From the NCBI RefSeq assembly GCF_031312595.1, contig NZ_CP133592.1:1550001-1614000 (forward strand): a stretch of DNA of 64,000 bases. Direction: 5' to 3'. This stretch comes from Methanolobus sediminis (GTDB lineage Archaea; Halobacteriota; Methanosarcinia; Methanosarcinales; Methanosarcinaceae). A program made the position numbers and the translations under genes. Below the pieces are notes generated by a model. The model saw nothing but the letters and a program-made list of their open reading frames with translations. It was not told where the DNA came from and ran no database searches. This document shows, in pieces, positions 17,098-26,000 of the stretch. Numbering within the stretch: position 1 is the first letter of the stretch; every line of letters starts with the position of its first letter.

Positions 17098-17838
17098 CTA
17101 GTCCTTACGTTGCTTTGATTTTAAAAGTAACGCTATGGATAATACGGCAATTGTCCCCATAATGGATGAAAATCCAGGAACTAGTGTGGAAATTGATAAT
17201 GGTGACTTGTCCAGCCCCATACTTTCACTATGAAGTATTCTTCCGTTGTAAAGTCCTGTGATCCTGGCCCGGTCACCAATCTCAAGTTCAGTAGAACCAT
17301 AGAAGAACACTTTCAGACGATTCCCTTTATCGTCCTCTGTAACCAGGGTGTATCTGCCCATACTCATTTCTATGCTGGTAATATTCCCTGCAACTATCAT
17401 GTATTTTCCATTGTATGCAGCCGTGTCTGCAACGACATCGCTTATATTGACTAGTCCCAGGTCTTGCGTAGGATAGTGGAGGACGTAAGTGGGTGTGAGC
17501 ATGCTATCTCCAAGCGGATCATAGATGTATTCCCCGGTTACCATTATCTCATCACTAGCATTAAATCCTTCAAAAAGTTCGGTTTTTGTGACATCGATTT
17601 TCAGTTGTTCGGATGCACTGTCTTCAATGCTTGCGGACTGTTTGCTAAGTTCAGTAATGTTTCCTATGACACTTATCTTACGGTATGCCATTGTGCTGTC
17701 ATAAACAGTAGGGTCTTTATTGATAGTGGAGATCGGTACGACCTCCAGTTCGAACATTGAAGCATATGCGTTAGTGGCAGTACAACTGAGTAACAGTAGT
17801 GCCATAAATATTGTTCTCATCATACTGACATTTAGCAT
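17098..17838 (-). CDS. Surface protein with OB-fold-like repeats and PGF-CTERM-type anchor
   Basis: The 246-residue product starts with a signal peptide (MALLLLSCTATNAYA). Its body has two similar halves, each resembling an OB-fold: ISVIGNITELSKQSASIED...IMVTGEYIYDP and MIVAGNITSIEMSMGRYTL...ARITGLY. The C-terminus VPGFSSIMGTIAVLSIALLL followed by KSKQRKD fits the PGF-CTERM sorting signal, so archaeosortase-dependent lipid anchoring outside the cell is likely. Gene start is the ATG at 17838, behind gtga. The function of the domain pair is unknown. It probably shares a transcript with pyrH. Confidence 0.75.
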   Translation of the reverse strand: MLNVSMMRTIFMALLLLSCTATNAYASMFELEVVPISTINKDPTVYDSTMAYRKISVIGNITELSKQSASIEDSASEQLKIDVTKTELFEGFNASDEIMVTGEYIYDPLGDSMLTPTYVLHYPTQDLGLVNISDVVADTAAYNGKYMIVAGNITSIEMSMGRYTLVTEDDKGNRLKVFFYGSTELEIGDRARITGLYNGRILHSESMGLDKSPLSISTLVPGFSSIMGTIAVLSIALLLKSKQRKD

Positions 17839-17987
17839 TGTATCACATTAATTCAATTTTAATACTAATAAAGTTATTTAATTATATATATCTTACACAG
17901 GGGATAAAAAGCGCCAGTTTAAGATGAAAAGAGTCCTAATAAAAAAAAGAATAGAAAAGAAAAAAGTGTGGAACAGATATACTAATC

Positions 17988-18164
17988 TTATTCCATTGCG
18001 ATTGCGTCTGTTGGGCAGACGTCAACACATGCACCGCAGTCAAGGCACTCGCCTGCATCTACGATTGCAATGTTGTCACCGTTGAGTGCAATTGCCTCTG
18101 CTGGGCACTCGTCTACACATGTTCCGCATCCTACGCATTCATCGACAGTAATAATTGCTACCAT
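17988..18164 (-). CDS. 2[4Fe-4S] ferredoxin
   Basis: A 58-residue low-potential electron carrier with two CxxCxxCxxxC motifs: CVGCGTCVDECP and CLDCGACVDVCP, each binding one [4Fe-4S] cluster. The pseudo-twofold repeat of about 29 residues is clear. The start is the ATG at 18164 because aaggag lies just upstream; a longer reading would add eight non-conserved residues. Ferredoxins of this kind carry electrons for hydrogenase-like complexes, Rnf or heterodisulfide reductase in methanogens, but the partner cannot be told. A perfect palindrome lies at 18187-18200 in its promoter. Confidence 0.93.
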   Translation of the reverse strand: MVAIITVDECVGCGTCVDECPAEAIALNGDNIAIVDAGECLDCGACVDVCPTDAIAME

Positions 18165-18186
18165 TTGTTTTACGCTCCTTTTTTGC

Positions 18187-18200
18187 ATACAATATTGTAT
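18187..18200. promoter_or_regulatory. Perfect palindrome atacaatattgtat before the ferredoxin
   Basis: The 14-bp palindrome sits 22 bp before the ferredoxin start codon, next to the ribosome-binding site, in an area where a TATA box would also be expected. It is a candidate operator. Confidence 0.35.
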
Positions 18201-18438
18201 CGTATATTCATCTACAGTATAACTAGTAGAATTCTATTCTCTATCATAACACAAGTGGGATAAAAAGTTATCGTTATTAAAATGAAAACATGGAGACTGC
18301 TATTCTATTGCTGTTCTATATATAAGCTTAAGAAGCTGATTTTTCTATATATTTAATTATTCTAAGGCTTGTATACTGGCATTGAATATATTAGGGCAAT
18401 TAAGATTAATTTATATAGTTGTTATTAAATTTCCATGT

Positions 18439-19074
18439 GTGGTTGGAAAAAATTTTACGGTATTGGATTATGAGGCTGGCACGTCACCTATACTGGGCGT
18501 TGTGCTAATGCTTTTTCTCACAATACTACTGGCAGGTATTACGGTCTCGGCTGTTTATAGTGATGATCTCAGTACATCACTTTCGAGCGCTCCAATGGCA
18601 GGTATAAAGGCAGAATCAGAAGGTTCTCTTGTTTATCCTGTGAATTTTAGTAAAAGCTTCCTTTACCTTGAACATGTGGGTGGTGATCCTTTGTACGTAG
18701 AATCAACAAGTATTATCATTACCGGGGACGGAAAAAGCTATCAGGGTGTGGTTCCCACAGGAACATGGCATGAAGGTGATATTACTATCATTTATGAAAA
18801 CCTCATGTCCGCTGGAAAGCTTGCTAAGTATTCTGCAAATAATCCTGATCTTTCAGATGGCATATGGTCTGTAGGTGAAAAACTCATACTAAACGGCCCA
18901 GACAGTATTGATGGAGGCCCGTCTTCCACAGTATTGGTACACATAAACGGAGTCACAGATACTGCTAATAATTATGGTTTGAAAGAGAATAGTATAGTAA
19001 CTATCAAAGTGTTTGACATTCAAACGCAGCGCTTAATTGCTGAATGTAAATGTGAGGTTACCCCTGCGGAATGA
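18439..19074 (+). CDS. Archaeal type IV pilin-like protein
   Basis: The N-terminus DYEAGTSPILGVVLMLFLTI fits the archaeal pilin/DUF1628 pattern: a short leader cut after Gly, then the SPILG motif, then a long hydrophobic helix used for filament assembly. The rest (about 170 residues) is a beta-rich extracellular domain with GDPLYVESTSIIITGDGK and IVTIKVFDIQTQRLIAE, like other archaellin- or pilin-type domains. I prefer the GTG at 18439 because a TATA-like tttatatag is centred 26 bp upstream (leaderless); TTG at 18382 or 18463 are alternatives. No pilus secretion genes are nearby. Confidence 0.75.
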   Translation: MVGKNFTVLDYEAGTSPILGVVLMLFLTILLAGITVSAVYSDDLSTSLSSAPMAGIKAESEGSLVYPVNFSKSFLYLEHVGGDPLYVESTSIIITGDGKSYQGVVPTGTWHEGDITIIYENLMSAGKLAKYSANNPDLSDGIWSVGEKLILNGPDSIDGGPSSTVLVHINGVTDTANNYGLKENSIVTIKVFDIQTQRLIAECKCEVTPAE

Positions 19075-19123
19075 CTTTGGTACATCAAAACCGTTTAAGT
19101 AATGTGAGCTCATAGGTAGTGCG

Positions 19124-21304
19124 ATGAGCGGCAAAACCGGATACATGAAATATTTCCCAAAGGAAACCTGCTACCCGAATCAGCAGGATGCAATGGATAA
19201 GATCCATGCTTCTCTCATTAATAAGGAGATCATACTTTTTGAAGGAGCATGTGGTACAGGCAAGACTCTCAGTGCACTGGCACCTTCACTTAATGTGGGA
19301 AAACAACTTCAGAAAACCGTGATTATTGCAACGAACGTTCATCAGCAGATGGTCCAGTTCATCAATGAGGCCCGGGAAATAAAACAGACAAACGACCTGA
19401 AGGTTGCAGTGGTAAAAGGTAAAGCCACAATGTGCCCAAATGAGACTGATTATGAGGAATGCAGGCTCAAGCGTGAGAACACATTTGAACTTCTGGAAAC
19501 CGAAAGGGAACTTGCTCTTAAAAAGCAGGAAATGAAGTCTGCATATGAGAACTATAAAAAGTCAAAGGACCCTGCTCTTGTAGCATTGCGTGATGCGCTT
19601 TCCAAGGAGCTTGATGTTGCAGAGGAAAAATCAAAGGAGCTTCGCAAGCGTTCATGTAACTACCTATATGAAGTGCTGCGCTATGATGGGGAAGCTTTCA
19701 GGCAGTGGCTTTTCGATGATGTACGCACACCTGAAGAGGTCAATGATTATGCTTTCCAGAAAGGCATGTGTGGTTACGAGCTACTGAAACGTGAACTGAA
19801 ACATGCAGAGCTTGTGATATGTAATTTCCATCATGTGCTAAATTCAGATATTTTCATGACCGTGCTCAACTGGCTTGAAAAGGAGCCACAGGATGTTATT
19901 GTTATCTTTGACGAGGCACACAATATCGAATCTGCAGCAAGGTCACATTCATCTATTACAATAACCGAGCACACGCTGGAAAAAGCAATTGCAGAGATCG
20001 AGGCAAATCTTGATATTATGCCGGATGGCGGAATCCATAATCTGCTAAAGATCCTGACAAGTGTAATGCAGGATATCTATAACAACCGTTTCAAATTCGG
20101 AGAACGTGAGCGTGTAGGGAGACACTGGTATGATATGCGCATCAGTGATCCTTATGAACGTAATGATATGGTTAGGGGTAAATTCCTGAAACAAGCGCTG
20201 GATGCAGGTTTTGGCGATGAAGCCGCAATCCAGGCAACCCTTTCTGAAGCAAGCGCTTTTGGAGCTATGCTTGATGAGAACTACCGTGAGCAGTATAAGA
20301 AAGGACTTACAGGTGTCCTGAAACGATCCCACATAAGGTATGCGGCAGACTTCCTTTCATCTTACCTTGTTCTATCAAATAACCTGAACTATTATCCGGT
20401 ATTGAATGTGAGGCGTGACCTCAATGATGAGATATACGGCCGTATCGAACTTTTCACATGTATCCCGAAGAATGTAACTGAGCCTTTGTTTGATTCGGTC
20501 TTTTCAGCGGTGTTGATGTCAGCAACTCTGCGACCATTTGATATGGTTAAGTCTACACTTGGAATAGCAAGACCAACATGTGAACTATCTTACGGAACTT
20601 CGTTCCCTGAGGATAGAAGGCTGACTCTTTCAGTTTCAGTTCCACCTTTGTTTGCAAAGACAAGAGATGACCCGCAGACCCTACAGGCAGTTGAGGAAGT
20701 AATCTTCGATTCCATTGAACAGACAGAAGGTAATGTGATCATCTTTTTCCAGAGTTCGTTTGAAGCAAGGCGTTACTACGGTAAACTGGAATCCCGTCTG
20801 AGTGTCCCGGTTTTCCTTGATGAGGTGGGTGTGTCATCCCAGGAGATCAGGGAAGATTTCTTCAGGATGGGGGAATCGGGTGGAAAAGCAGTTCTGGTCT
20901 CGTATCTCTGGGGAACTCTCAGTGAAGGAATTGATTACCGTGATGGCAGGGGAAGAACTGTAATTATAGTAGGTGTCGGTTATCCTGCCCTGAATGACAG
21001 GATGAATGCTGTGGAATCTGCTTATGACCATACTTTTGGGTTTGGTGCTGGCTGGGAATTTGCAGTGCAGGTGCCGACTATCCGTAAGATCCGTCAGGCA
21101 ATGGGGCGAGTTGTGCGTTCTCCGGTTGATTATGGAGTAAGGATTCTTCTTGATGGCAGGTTCACTACTGAAGCACCGAAGAAGTTCGGTAAATTCTCCG
21201 TGTTTGAGATGTTCCCTGATGATGAGAGGGATGAATTCATTGATGTTGATCCTGAAAAAGTCAAATATTCCCTTATGAACTTCTTCCAGGATAATGCAGA
21301 ATAA
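19124..21304 (+). CDS. XPD/Rad3-family DNA helicase
   Basis: This 726-residue superfamily 2 helicase unwinds DNA 5' to 3' and probably works in nucleotide excision repair. Walker A is EGACGTGKTLSA (about residues 39-50) and the DEAH box is VIFDEAHNIES (about 266). Between them are four cysteines fitting the iron-sulfur cluster domain: in TMCPNETD, in EECRLKR, in KRSCNYL and in KGMCGYELL. The C-terminal helicase domain shows VLMSATLRPFD, IIFFQSSFEA, LWGTLSEGIDYRDGRGRTV and the arginine motif RQAMGRVVRSP. A long charged helix separates the second and third cysteines, longer than usual in XPD. A strong hairpin terminator follows. Confidence 0.92.
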   Translation: MSGKTGYMKYFPKETCYPNQQDAMDKIHASLINKEIILFEGACGTGKTLSALAPSLNVGKQLQKTVIIATNVHQQMVQFINEAREIKQTNDLKVAVVKGKATMCPNETDYEECRLKRENTFELLETERELALKKQEMKSAYENYKKSKDPALVALRDALSKELDVAEEKSKELRKRSCNYLYEVLRYDGEAFRQWLFDDVRTPEEVNDYAFQKGMCGYELLKRELKHAELVICNFHHVLNSDIFMTVLNWLEKEPQDVIVIFDEAHNIESAARSHSSITITEHTLEKAIAEIEANLDIMPDGGIHNLLKILTSVMQDIYNNRFKFGERERVGRHWYDMRISDPYERNDMVRGKFLKQALDAGFGDEAAIQATLSEASAFGAMLDENYREQYKKGLTGVLKRSHIRYAADFLSSYLVLSNNLNYYPVLNVRRDLNDEIYGRIELFTCIPKNVTEPLFDSVFSAVLMSATLRPFDMVKSTLGIARPTCELSYGTSFPEDRRLTLSVSVPPLFAKTRDDPQTLQAVEEVIFDSIEQTEGNVIIFFQSSFEARRYYGKLESRLSVPVFLDEVGVSSQEIREDFFRMGESGGKAVLVSYLWGTLSEGIDYRDGRGRTVIIVGVGYPALNDRMNAVESAYDHTFGFGAGWEFAVQVPTIRKIRQAMGRVVRSPVDYGVRILLDGRFTTEAPKKFGKFSVFEMFPDDERDEFIDVDPEKVKYSLMNFFQDNAE

Positions 21305-21307
21305 AAA

Positions 21308-21334
21308 TAGAAAGGATTACTTCAATCCTTTCTA
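21308..21334. terminator. Bidirectional hairpin between convergent genes
   Basis: tagaaaggatt and aatcctttcta form a perfect 11-bp stem with a 5-base loop. It stands between the XPD helicase (ending 21304) and the surface propeller gene (ending 21322), and overlaps the last codons of the latter. Confidence 0.6.
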
Positions 21335-22578
21335 CGTCCAGTCAAATATACGGCTATAATGGCACCAAATGAAATTATTGGAGACATAGGTGATTTTGGA
21401 GTGATGTTATCATCGTTTTCTTGAATCTCTGCCGTTTCAGACTCATTGATAATATCGTATTCTTCACCATTTTCAACTTTTTTATCTTCAATATCACTTT
21501 CATGATTTGATTCACTGTGTGTCGTTAGTGTATCAATTTCATTCTCTTCAAATTCGATCATCCATATGTCCGGATTTCCCTCTCTTTCGGATACGAAGAC
21601 AATTTTGTCACCTTGCGGATTCCAAGATGGGGAATCATCCCTTTCGGGATTTGTAGTCAATTGGATTAGATTGCTACCATCAGTATCCATTAGCCAGATA
21701 TCCTCGTTCCCGTTTCGGGAAGATACAAAAACAATTTTGTTTCCATCAGGTGAGAAACAGGGTGCAAAGTCCTCAGACTCGTTTGAAGTCAGTTGTTGCT
21801 GTTCTGTGCCATCGGTATTTATAGTGTATATGTTATTGTTTCCATCATTAAATTGGTAGACAATTTTTTCTCCGTCTGGCGACCATATCTGGCTTTGCCA
21901 TGATTGCGTTTGAGGTCTGATGTCTCCTAGTGCAATTTCAGTTAATTCGGTTCCGTCTGCATTAATCACATTTATAGTTCTTTTTACGGCAGGTCCGGCT
22001 GAAAATACAATCTTTGATCCATCTGGTGACCATGCAGCGTGATAAGGTCGTAAGAACTGACGTCTGACTATGGTAATAGGGTCTGTACCATCCGAATTGC
22101 TAACTATCATGTTTGGTACAGTAGGTGAGCTAATACTTGTATAGAAATAGACTATTTTTGTTCCATCCGGTGAATATGTGATGGAAGAATCCTCTGGTTC
22201 AAAAGTAATCTCAAAGTCTGAATTATCACTCAGGTTTTTCATGGACATGGTCGGATCAAAACTTGCACTGCTGATTTCATAGAGCATTTTTGAATTGTCA
22301 GGGCACCATATCGGATGTGATTCAATATAGTACTCATCATCTAGTAATACCTCATTTTCAAAGGTTTCAGTGTTTATTTTATAGATGTCGAACTCGTTGT
22401 TGTATACAATTTTTTCTCCATCTGGACTCCAATTAGGATTAAGGTCTGGTCCAGAGTTGTTAGTCAGTTGAGTTAGCACAAAATCTGTATTGTTTGCGAA
22501 AGTTAAGCCAGTGATTGATGTAAGTGTTAATATTAAGGTAACAATAAGGCTGAGTTTTTTACACAATTTGAAATTCAT
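21322..22578 (-). CDS. Surface TolB-like beta-propeller protein
   Basis: The protein (418 residues) has a signal peptide (LSLIVTLILTLTSITGLTFA) and at least seven PD40/TolB-type blades, each with the pattern SPDGxKIVYxS: for example NPNWSPDGEKIVYNN, AAWSPDGSKIVFSAG and APCFSPDGNKIVFVSSRNG. After an acidic Glu/Asn-rich linker a single membrane helix (MSPIISFGAIIAVYLTG) and RRKD end the chain, so it is anchored outside the cell. Binding partner unknown. I use the ATG at 22578 because ggtgat lies seven bases before it. It is convergent with the XPD helicase. Confidence 0.85.
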   Translation of the reverse strand: MNFKLCKKLSLIVTLILTLTSITGLTFANNTDFVLTQLTNNSGPDLNPNWSPDGEKIVYNNEFDIYKINTETFENEVLLDDEYYIESHPIWCPDNSKMLYEISSASFDPTMSMKNLSDNSDFEITFEPEDSSITYSPDGTKIVYFYTSISSPTVPNMIVSNSDGTDPITIVRRQFLRPYHAAWSPDGSKIVFSAGPAVKRTINVINADGTELTEIALGDIRPQTQSWQSQIWSPDGEKIVYQFNDGNNNIYTINTDGTEQQQLTSNESEDFAPCFSPDGNKIVFVSSRNGNEDIWLMDTDGSNLIQLTTNPERDDSPSWNPQGDKIVFVSEREGNPDIWMIEFEENEIDTLTTHSESNHESDIEDKKVENGEEYDIINESETAEIQENDDNITPKSPMSPIISFGAIIAVYLTGRRKD

Positions 22579-22792
22579 ATCAAGTATCACCATTTATGCG
22601 ATATTTCATAACATTCTAATAAAAAATCAAAACAACAATCGTATAAAAGTTCTTTTCTTTTTTCTCCTACTTTTTATTTGGAAATGGTAATTTATAGTGG
22701 CCTGACTTTTTGAAGTGTTTGACAAGATTTTTTAATTTTGAGTTCGTATAGTCATATGAAATACAAATTTTATGGATAGCAGGGGTTAAAAT

Positions 22793-23203
22793 ATGGCATT
22801 AGAAGATTTAATGAAAGAAGTATCCTCAGAACTTGAAAGACTTGTGAGCACAAAGACCGTGGTAGGGGAAGCCATGATCGTAGGCGAGACCACCATCATT
22901 CCTGTCACCAAGGTTTCATTTGGATTTGGAACTGGCGGCGGCGAGGGTAAGAAAACAGGTGAAGAAGAAGGTTTTGGCGGCGGCGGTGGAGCCGGTGCAA
23001 AGATTGAGCCTGTTGCATTTATTGTGATATCTGCTGAAGGCACAAAACTCATGACCATGTCAGGACAGACTGATTTTGGAAAGATCCTTGAATCAGTTCC
23101 GGGACTCATTGAGAAAGTCAAGTCCATGAAGAAGTCAAAGAAAGATGACAGTTGTGAAGGCGATGGACCCTGCGAGGGTTCAGAAGAGTCTTCAGAAGAC
23201 TGA
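22793..23203 (+). CDS. GerW/YtfJ family protein
   Basis: The 136-residue product matches the GerW (YtfJ) family: an N-terminal helix (LMKEVSSELERLVS), TKTVVGEAMIVGETTIIPVTKVSFGFG, a glycine-rich loop, and AFIVISAEGTKLM. The C-terminal tail is charged, with two Cys in an acidic context. In Bacillus a homologue is a spore protein; in an archaeon that does not make spores the role must differ and is unknown. It has aggggtt before the ATG and lies 39 bp before a DUF2953 gene, the same neighbour (ytfI) it has in Bacillus. Confidence 0.85.
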   Translation: MALEDLMKEVSSELERLVSTKTVVGEAMIVGETTIIPVTKVSFGFGTGGGEGKKTGEEEGFGGGGGAGAKIEPVAFIVISAEGTKLMTMSGQTDFGKILESVPGLIEKVKSMKKSKKDDSCEGDGPCEGSEESSED

Positions 23204-23242
23204 TTCTTTCTACTTTACTGAGAAACCTGCACAGGAGCAGAT

Positions 23243-23938
23243 ATGCTATCGATCCTAACGGTGATACTGCTTCTTATTGTATTTTTAGTTCTCTTAGTCC
23301 TGTTTGCCGCAATAGATGTTGTTTTCAATGTGAAGGGTACCGGTGTTTCAGTTGAACACACTGTTGTTGTTCACTGGTTATTATTTTCCAGACAGGTGAG
23401 TCCAGAGCTGGAAGATGAGGTTAATGATGGGCATTCAGATGACGATTTTCCTGAAGAATTCAAAGATGCAGAAAAATATGTTACAGAAAAGGTAAAAGGA
23501 CATTTTCAGGAATCCGGTGAAAAAGAGAAAAAGAAAAAGTCAATTGATATGACCTATTCAGAGATGATACGGACTTTCAGGCAACTGAGGACGCCTGTAA
23601 TTAGATTTATCAAGGGACTTATCTATGCTATAAAGATTCCTTATGCCAGGGTAAATGCAGTGTATGGATTCCCTGATCCATCATATACTGGTATTGCATG
23701 TGGATATTCTCATGCATTAATGGCTTATCTTGCATGTAATTTTGAAAACCTTAGGGTGAATCTTGAACCGGATTTTGTGGATAGCAGGATTGAATTTGAT
23801 ATGTCCGGCAAGTTCCGTATAAGATTGTATCGTTTTATTCCTGTTATTTTGAGATTTGTATTTAACAGGAGTGTGTTGAGCTTTTCATGGAGCTTTTTTA
23901 TTAAAAAATATTACAGAAAATCAAGTGGTAATCTTTAA
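23243..23938 (+). CDS. DUF2953 membrane protein
   Basis: The 231-residue protein starts with one strong membrane helix (LTVILLLIVFLVLLVLFAAI), then a beta domain, a charged Lys/Glu-rich linker (residues about 60-105) and a conserved C-terminal part with YGFPDPSYTGIACGYSHAL and the FDMSGKFRIRLYRFIPV segment. These fit the DUF2953 family (Bacillus YtfI). The function is unknown; the constant pairing with the GerW-type gene upstream suggests they act together at the membrane. Beta-RFAP synthase follows 27 bp downstream on the same strand. Confidence 0.8.
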   Translation: MLSILTVILLLIVFLVLLVLFAAIDVVFNVKGTGVSVEHTVVVHWLLFSRQVSPELEDEVNDGHSDDDFPEEFKDAEKYVTEKVKGHFQESGEKEKKKKSIDMTYSEMIRTFRQLRTPVIRFIKGLIYAIKIPYARVNAVYGFPDPSYTGIACGYSHALMAYLACNFENLRVNLEPDFVDSRIEFDMSGKFRIRLYRFIPVILRFVFNRSVLSFSWSFFIKKYYRKSSGNL

Positions 23939-23965
23939 TAGTATGTGTCACTGATAACCCATGAC

Positions 23966-24925
23966 ATGATTACTATTAAGTCCCCATCAAGACTTCATCT
24001 GACTCTTATTGATCTTAATGCGCAACTTGGAAGAGTGGATGGAGGCGCAGGAATTTCGATAGAATCTCCGCATGTTATTATATCTGCGGAGAAATCAGAT
24101 ACTATTGAAGTCATAGGGGATTCATTCCTTGCTGAAAGGATGATCAGTGCTGTAAAGCAGGTCCTTCCTGAAGGCGAGGGTATCAGCCTTAAAATTGAAG
24201 AAGATATGCTGGCACACGTCGGTTTTGGATCCGGAACCCAGGCCGCGCTCTCTGCCGCTGCGGCTGTGAATGAATTGTATGGTCTTGGTAAGAGTGTAAG
24301 GGAACTTGCAATTTCAGTTGGACGCGGTGGGACATCCGGCATTGGTGTTGCATCATTTGAGATGGGTGGATTCATAGTTGATGGAGGCCACAAGTTCAGT
24401 GACAAAGGTTCTTTCTCCCCTTCATCCGCAAGCAGGGCAGACCCGGCTCCGGTGCTTTTCAGAAATGATTTTCCGGACTGGAACATAGTGCTTGCACTTC
24501 CTGACACTACAGGGGCACATGATGCCAAAGAAGTCAATATTTTCCAGAAAGAGTGTCCAATCCCTCTGAGTGAAGTTCAGGAACTCTCTCATATTATTCT
24601 TATGAAAATGATGCCTGCTATCATGGAGCAGGACATTGAAGCTTTTGGTTATTGCATAAACCACATACAGAGTCTTGGTTTTAAACAGCGGGAGGTTGCA
24701 CTTCAGCATCAGGTTGTGAGGGATGTTATGACCCTGATGCAGGACAACGGTGCCTACGGTGCAGGTATGAGTTCATTCGGACCGGCTGTTTACGGAATTG
24801 TTGGGAACCCTGAAGATGCTGTTTATTTGCAGGAAGATGTGCAGGAACTTCTTGACAGAACAATAGGTGGTAAGGTTCTGGTTACCAAGGCAAACAACAC
24901 CGGTGCAGAGATAAGGAGGGTCTAA
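23966..24925 (+). CDS. Beta-ribofuranosylaminobenzene 5'-phosphate synthase
   Basis: Beta-RFAP synthase joins 4-hydroxybenzoate or 4-aminobenzoate to PRPP, the first committed step of methanopterin synthesis, the C1 carrier of methanogens. The protein is GHMP-kinase-like: PSRLHLTLIDLNAQLGRVDG at the N-terminus, HVGFGSGTQAALSAAAA as the phosphate-binding glycine loop, and VGRGGTSGIGVASFE. I use the ATG at 23966 (MITIKSPSRLH) because it matches family N-termini; a GTG at 23945 would add seven residues. Its stop codon lies one base before the proposed CTG start of NOP5. Confidence 0.93.
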   Translation: MITIKSPSRLHLTLIDLNAQLGRVDGGAGISIESPHVIISAEKSDTIEVIGDSFLAERMISAVKQVLPEGEGISLKIEEDMLAHVGFGSGTQAALSAAAAVNELYGLGKSVRELAISVGRGGTSGIGVASFEMGGFIVDGGHKFSDKGSFSPSSASRADPAPVLFRNDFPDWNIVLALPDTTGAHDAKEVNIFQKECPIPLSEVQELSHIILMKMMPAIMEQDIEAFGYCINHIQSLGFKQREVALQHQVVRDVMTLMQDNGAYGAGMSSFGPAVYGIVGNPEDAVYLQEDVQELLDRTIGGKVLVTKANNTGAEIRRV

Positions 24926-24926
24926 G

Positions 24927-26000
24927 CTGGCAGATATTGAATTTACTGCATGGTTCGGAAAACTCAAGCTTGATGCAGACGGTGAGATACAGGACTGCGA
25001 CCTTTTTGATAAGGACCCTGAAAAGCTGGCAGAGCTTGTTGTACAGTTGCAGGAAAGTTCAAAGGAGAATCCACAGTCTGTTCCATTACAGAGGGCCGAT
25101 CTGAGAGATGCTGCACTGGAATGTGGTTTTGTAGAGCTTGATGAGGATTATGATATTCTGCTTCGTGATGTATGTATAAGAGCTGCAAAGAGCCAGATAT
25201 CACAAACCGATACTGATGATTCAAGAATTATCCAGGCGGTTGAGGCGCTGGATGATATCGATAAGAACGTGAATGAGTTGAGCGAGCGCTTGTTCGAGTG
25301 GTACGGAAGGTATTTCCCGGAGCTTGAAATGACAGGTGAGGAGCTTGCAAGATTTGTTTCTGCTTACGGTTCAAGGACAAATGTTCCTGAGGACCATGAA
25401 ATGTCTAAGAAGGCATCAAGTTCAATGGGTGCTGAACTCCTGTTTGCAGATGAGGAGCTTCTGAGGACTTTTGCAAACAACATATGTAGCCTGTACGACA
25501 CACGCAGGTATATCGAGAATTACATTAATACAAGCATGGGCTCAGTGGCACCGAACCTTTGCGAGATCGCTGGAGCATCACTTGGTGCCCGCCTGATGAG
25601 TATGGCAGGAAGCCTTGAGAAGCTGGCGGCTTTCCCATCCAGCACGGTGCAGGTGATTGGTGCAAGCAGGGCGCTTTTCAAGCATCTCCGCTCCCGGGCA
25701 CCGTCCCCAAAACATGGAATTATCTTTAACAATTCTGTTATCAAGAATGCGCCCTGGTGGCAGAGAGGAAAACTTGCAAGGGCACTTGCAGCTAAGATAA
25801 GCCTTGCTGCAAGGACTGATTTCTATTCCGGTGAACTGGAACCTTCCATAAAGGAAGCCCTCGATAAGAAACTGGAAAGCATAAGACATGCAAACCCAAA
25901 TCCTCCTGAGAGAAAACCGCAAACAAAACCTCAGGGTAAAGGCGGAAATCGCAAAGGAAGAGGACGGAAGAAAAACAAAAAGTCAGGGGGTAGTAACTGA
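24927..26000 (+). CDS. NOP5/NOP56 C/D box RNP core protein, CTG start proposed
   Basis: NOP5 bridges C/D box guide RNAs, L7Ae and fibrillarin in the particle that 2'-O-methylates rRNA and tRNA. The chain shows the N-terminal fibrillarin-binding domain (FTAWFGKLKLDADG), the central coiled-coil, the Nop domain with GSVAPNLCEIAGASLGARLM and the GASRALFKHLRSRAPSPKHG segment, and a basic Lys/Gly tail. The best start is CTG at 24927: aaggaggg ends seven bases before it, and only this start includes the conserved N-terminus. TTG at 25047, the first usual start, would delete 40 residues. The stop overlaps the fibrillarin ATG. Confidence 0.88.
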   Translation: MADIEFTAWFGKLKLDADGEIQDCDLFDKDPEKLAELVVQLQESSKENPQSVPLQRADLRDAALECGFVELDEDYDILLRDVCIRAAKSQISQTDTDDSRIIQAVEALDDIDKNVNELSERLFEWYGRYFPELEMTGEELARFVSAYGSRTNVPEDHEMSKKASSSMGAELLFADEELLRTFANNICSLYDTRRYIENYINTSMGSVAPNLCEIAGASLGARLMSMAGSLEKLAAFPSSTVQVIGASRALFKHLRSRAPSPKHGIIFNNSVIKNAPWWQRGKLARALAAKISLAARTDFYSGELEPSIKEALDKKLESIRHANPNPPERKPQTKPQGKGGNRKGRGRKKNKKSGGSN

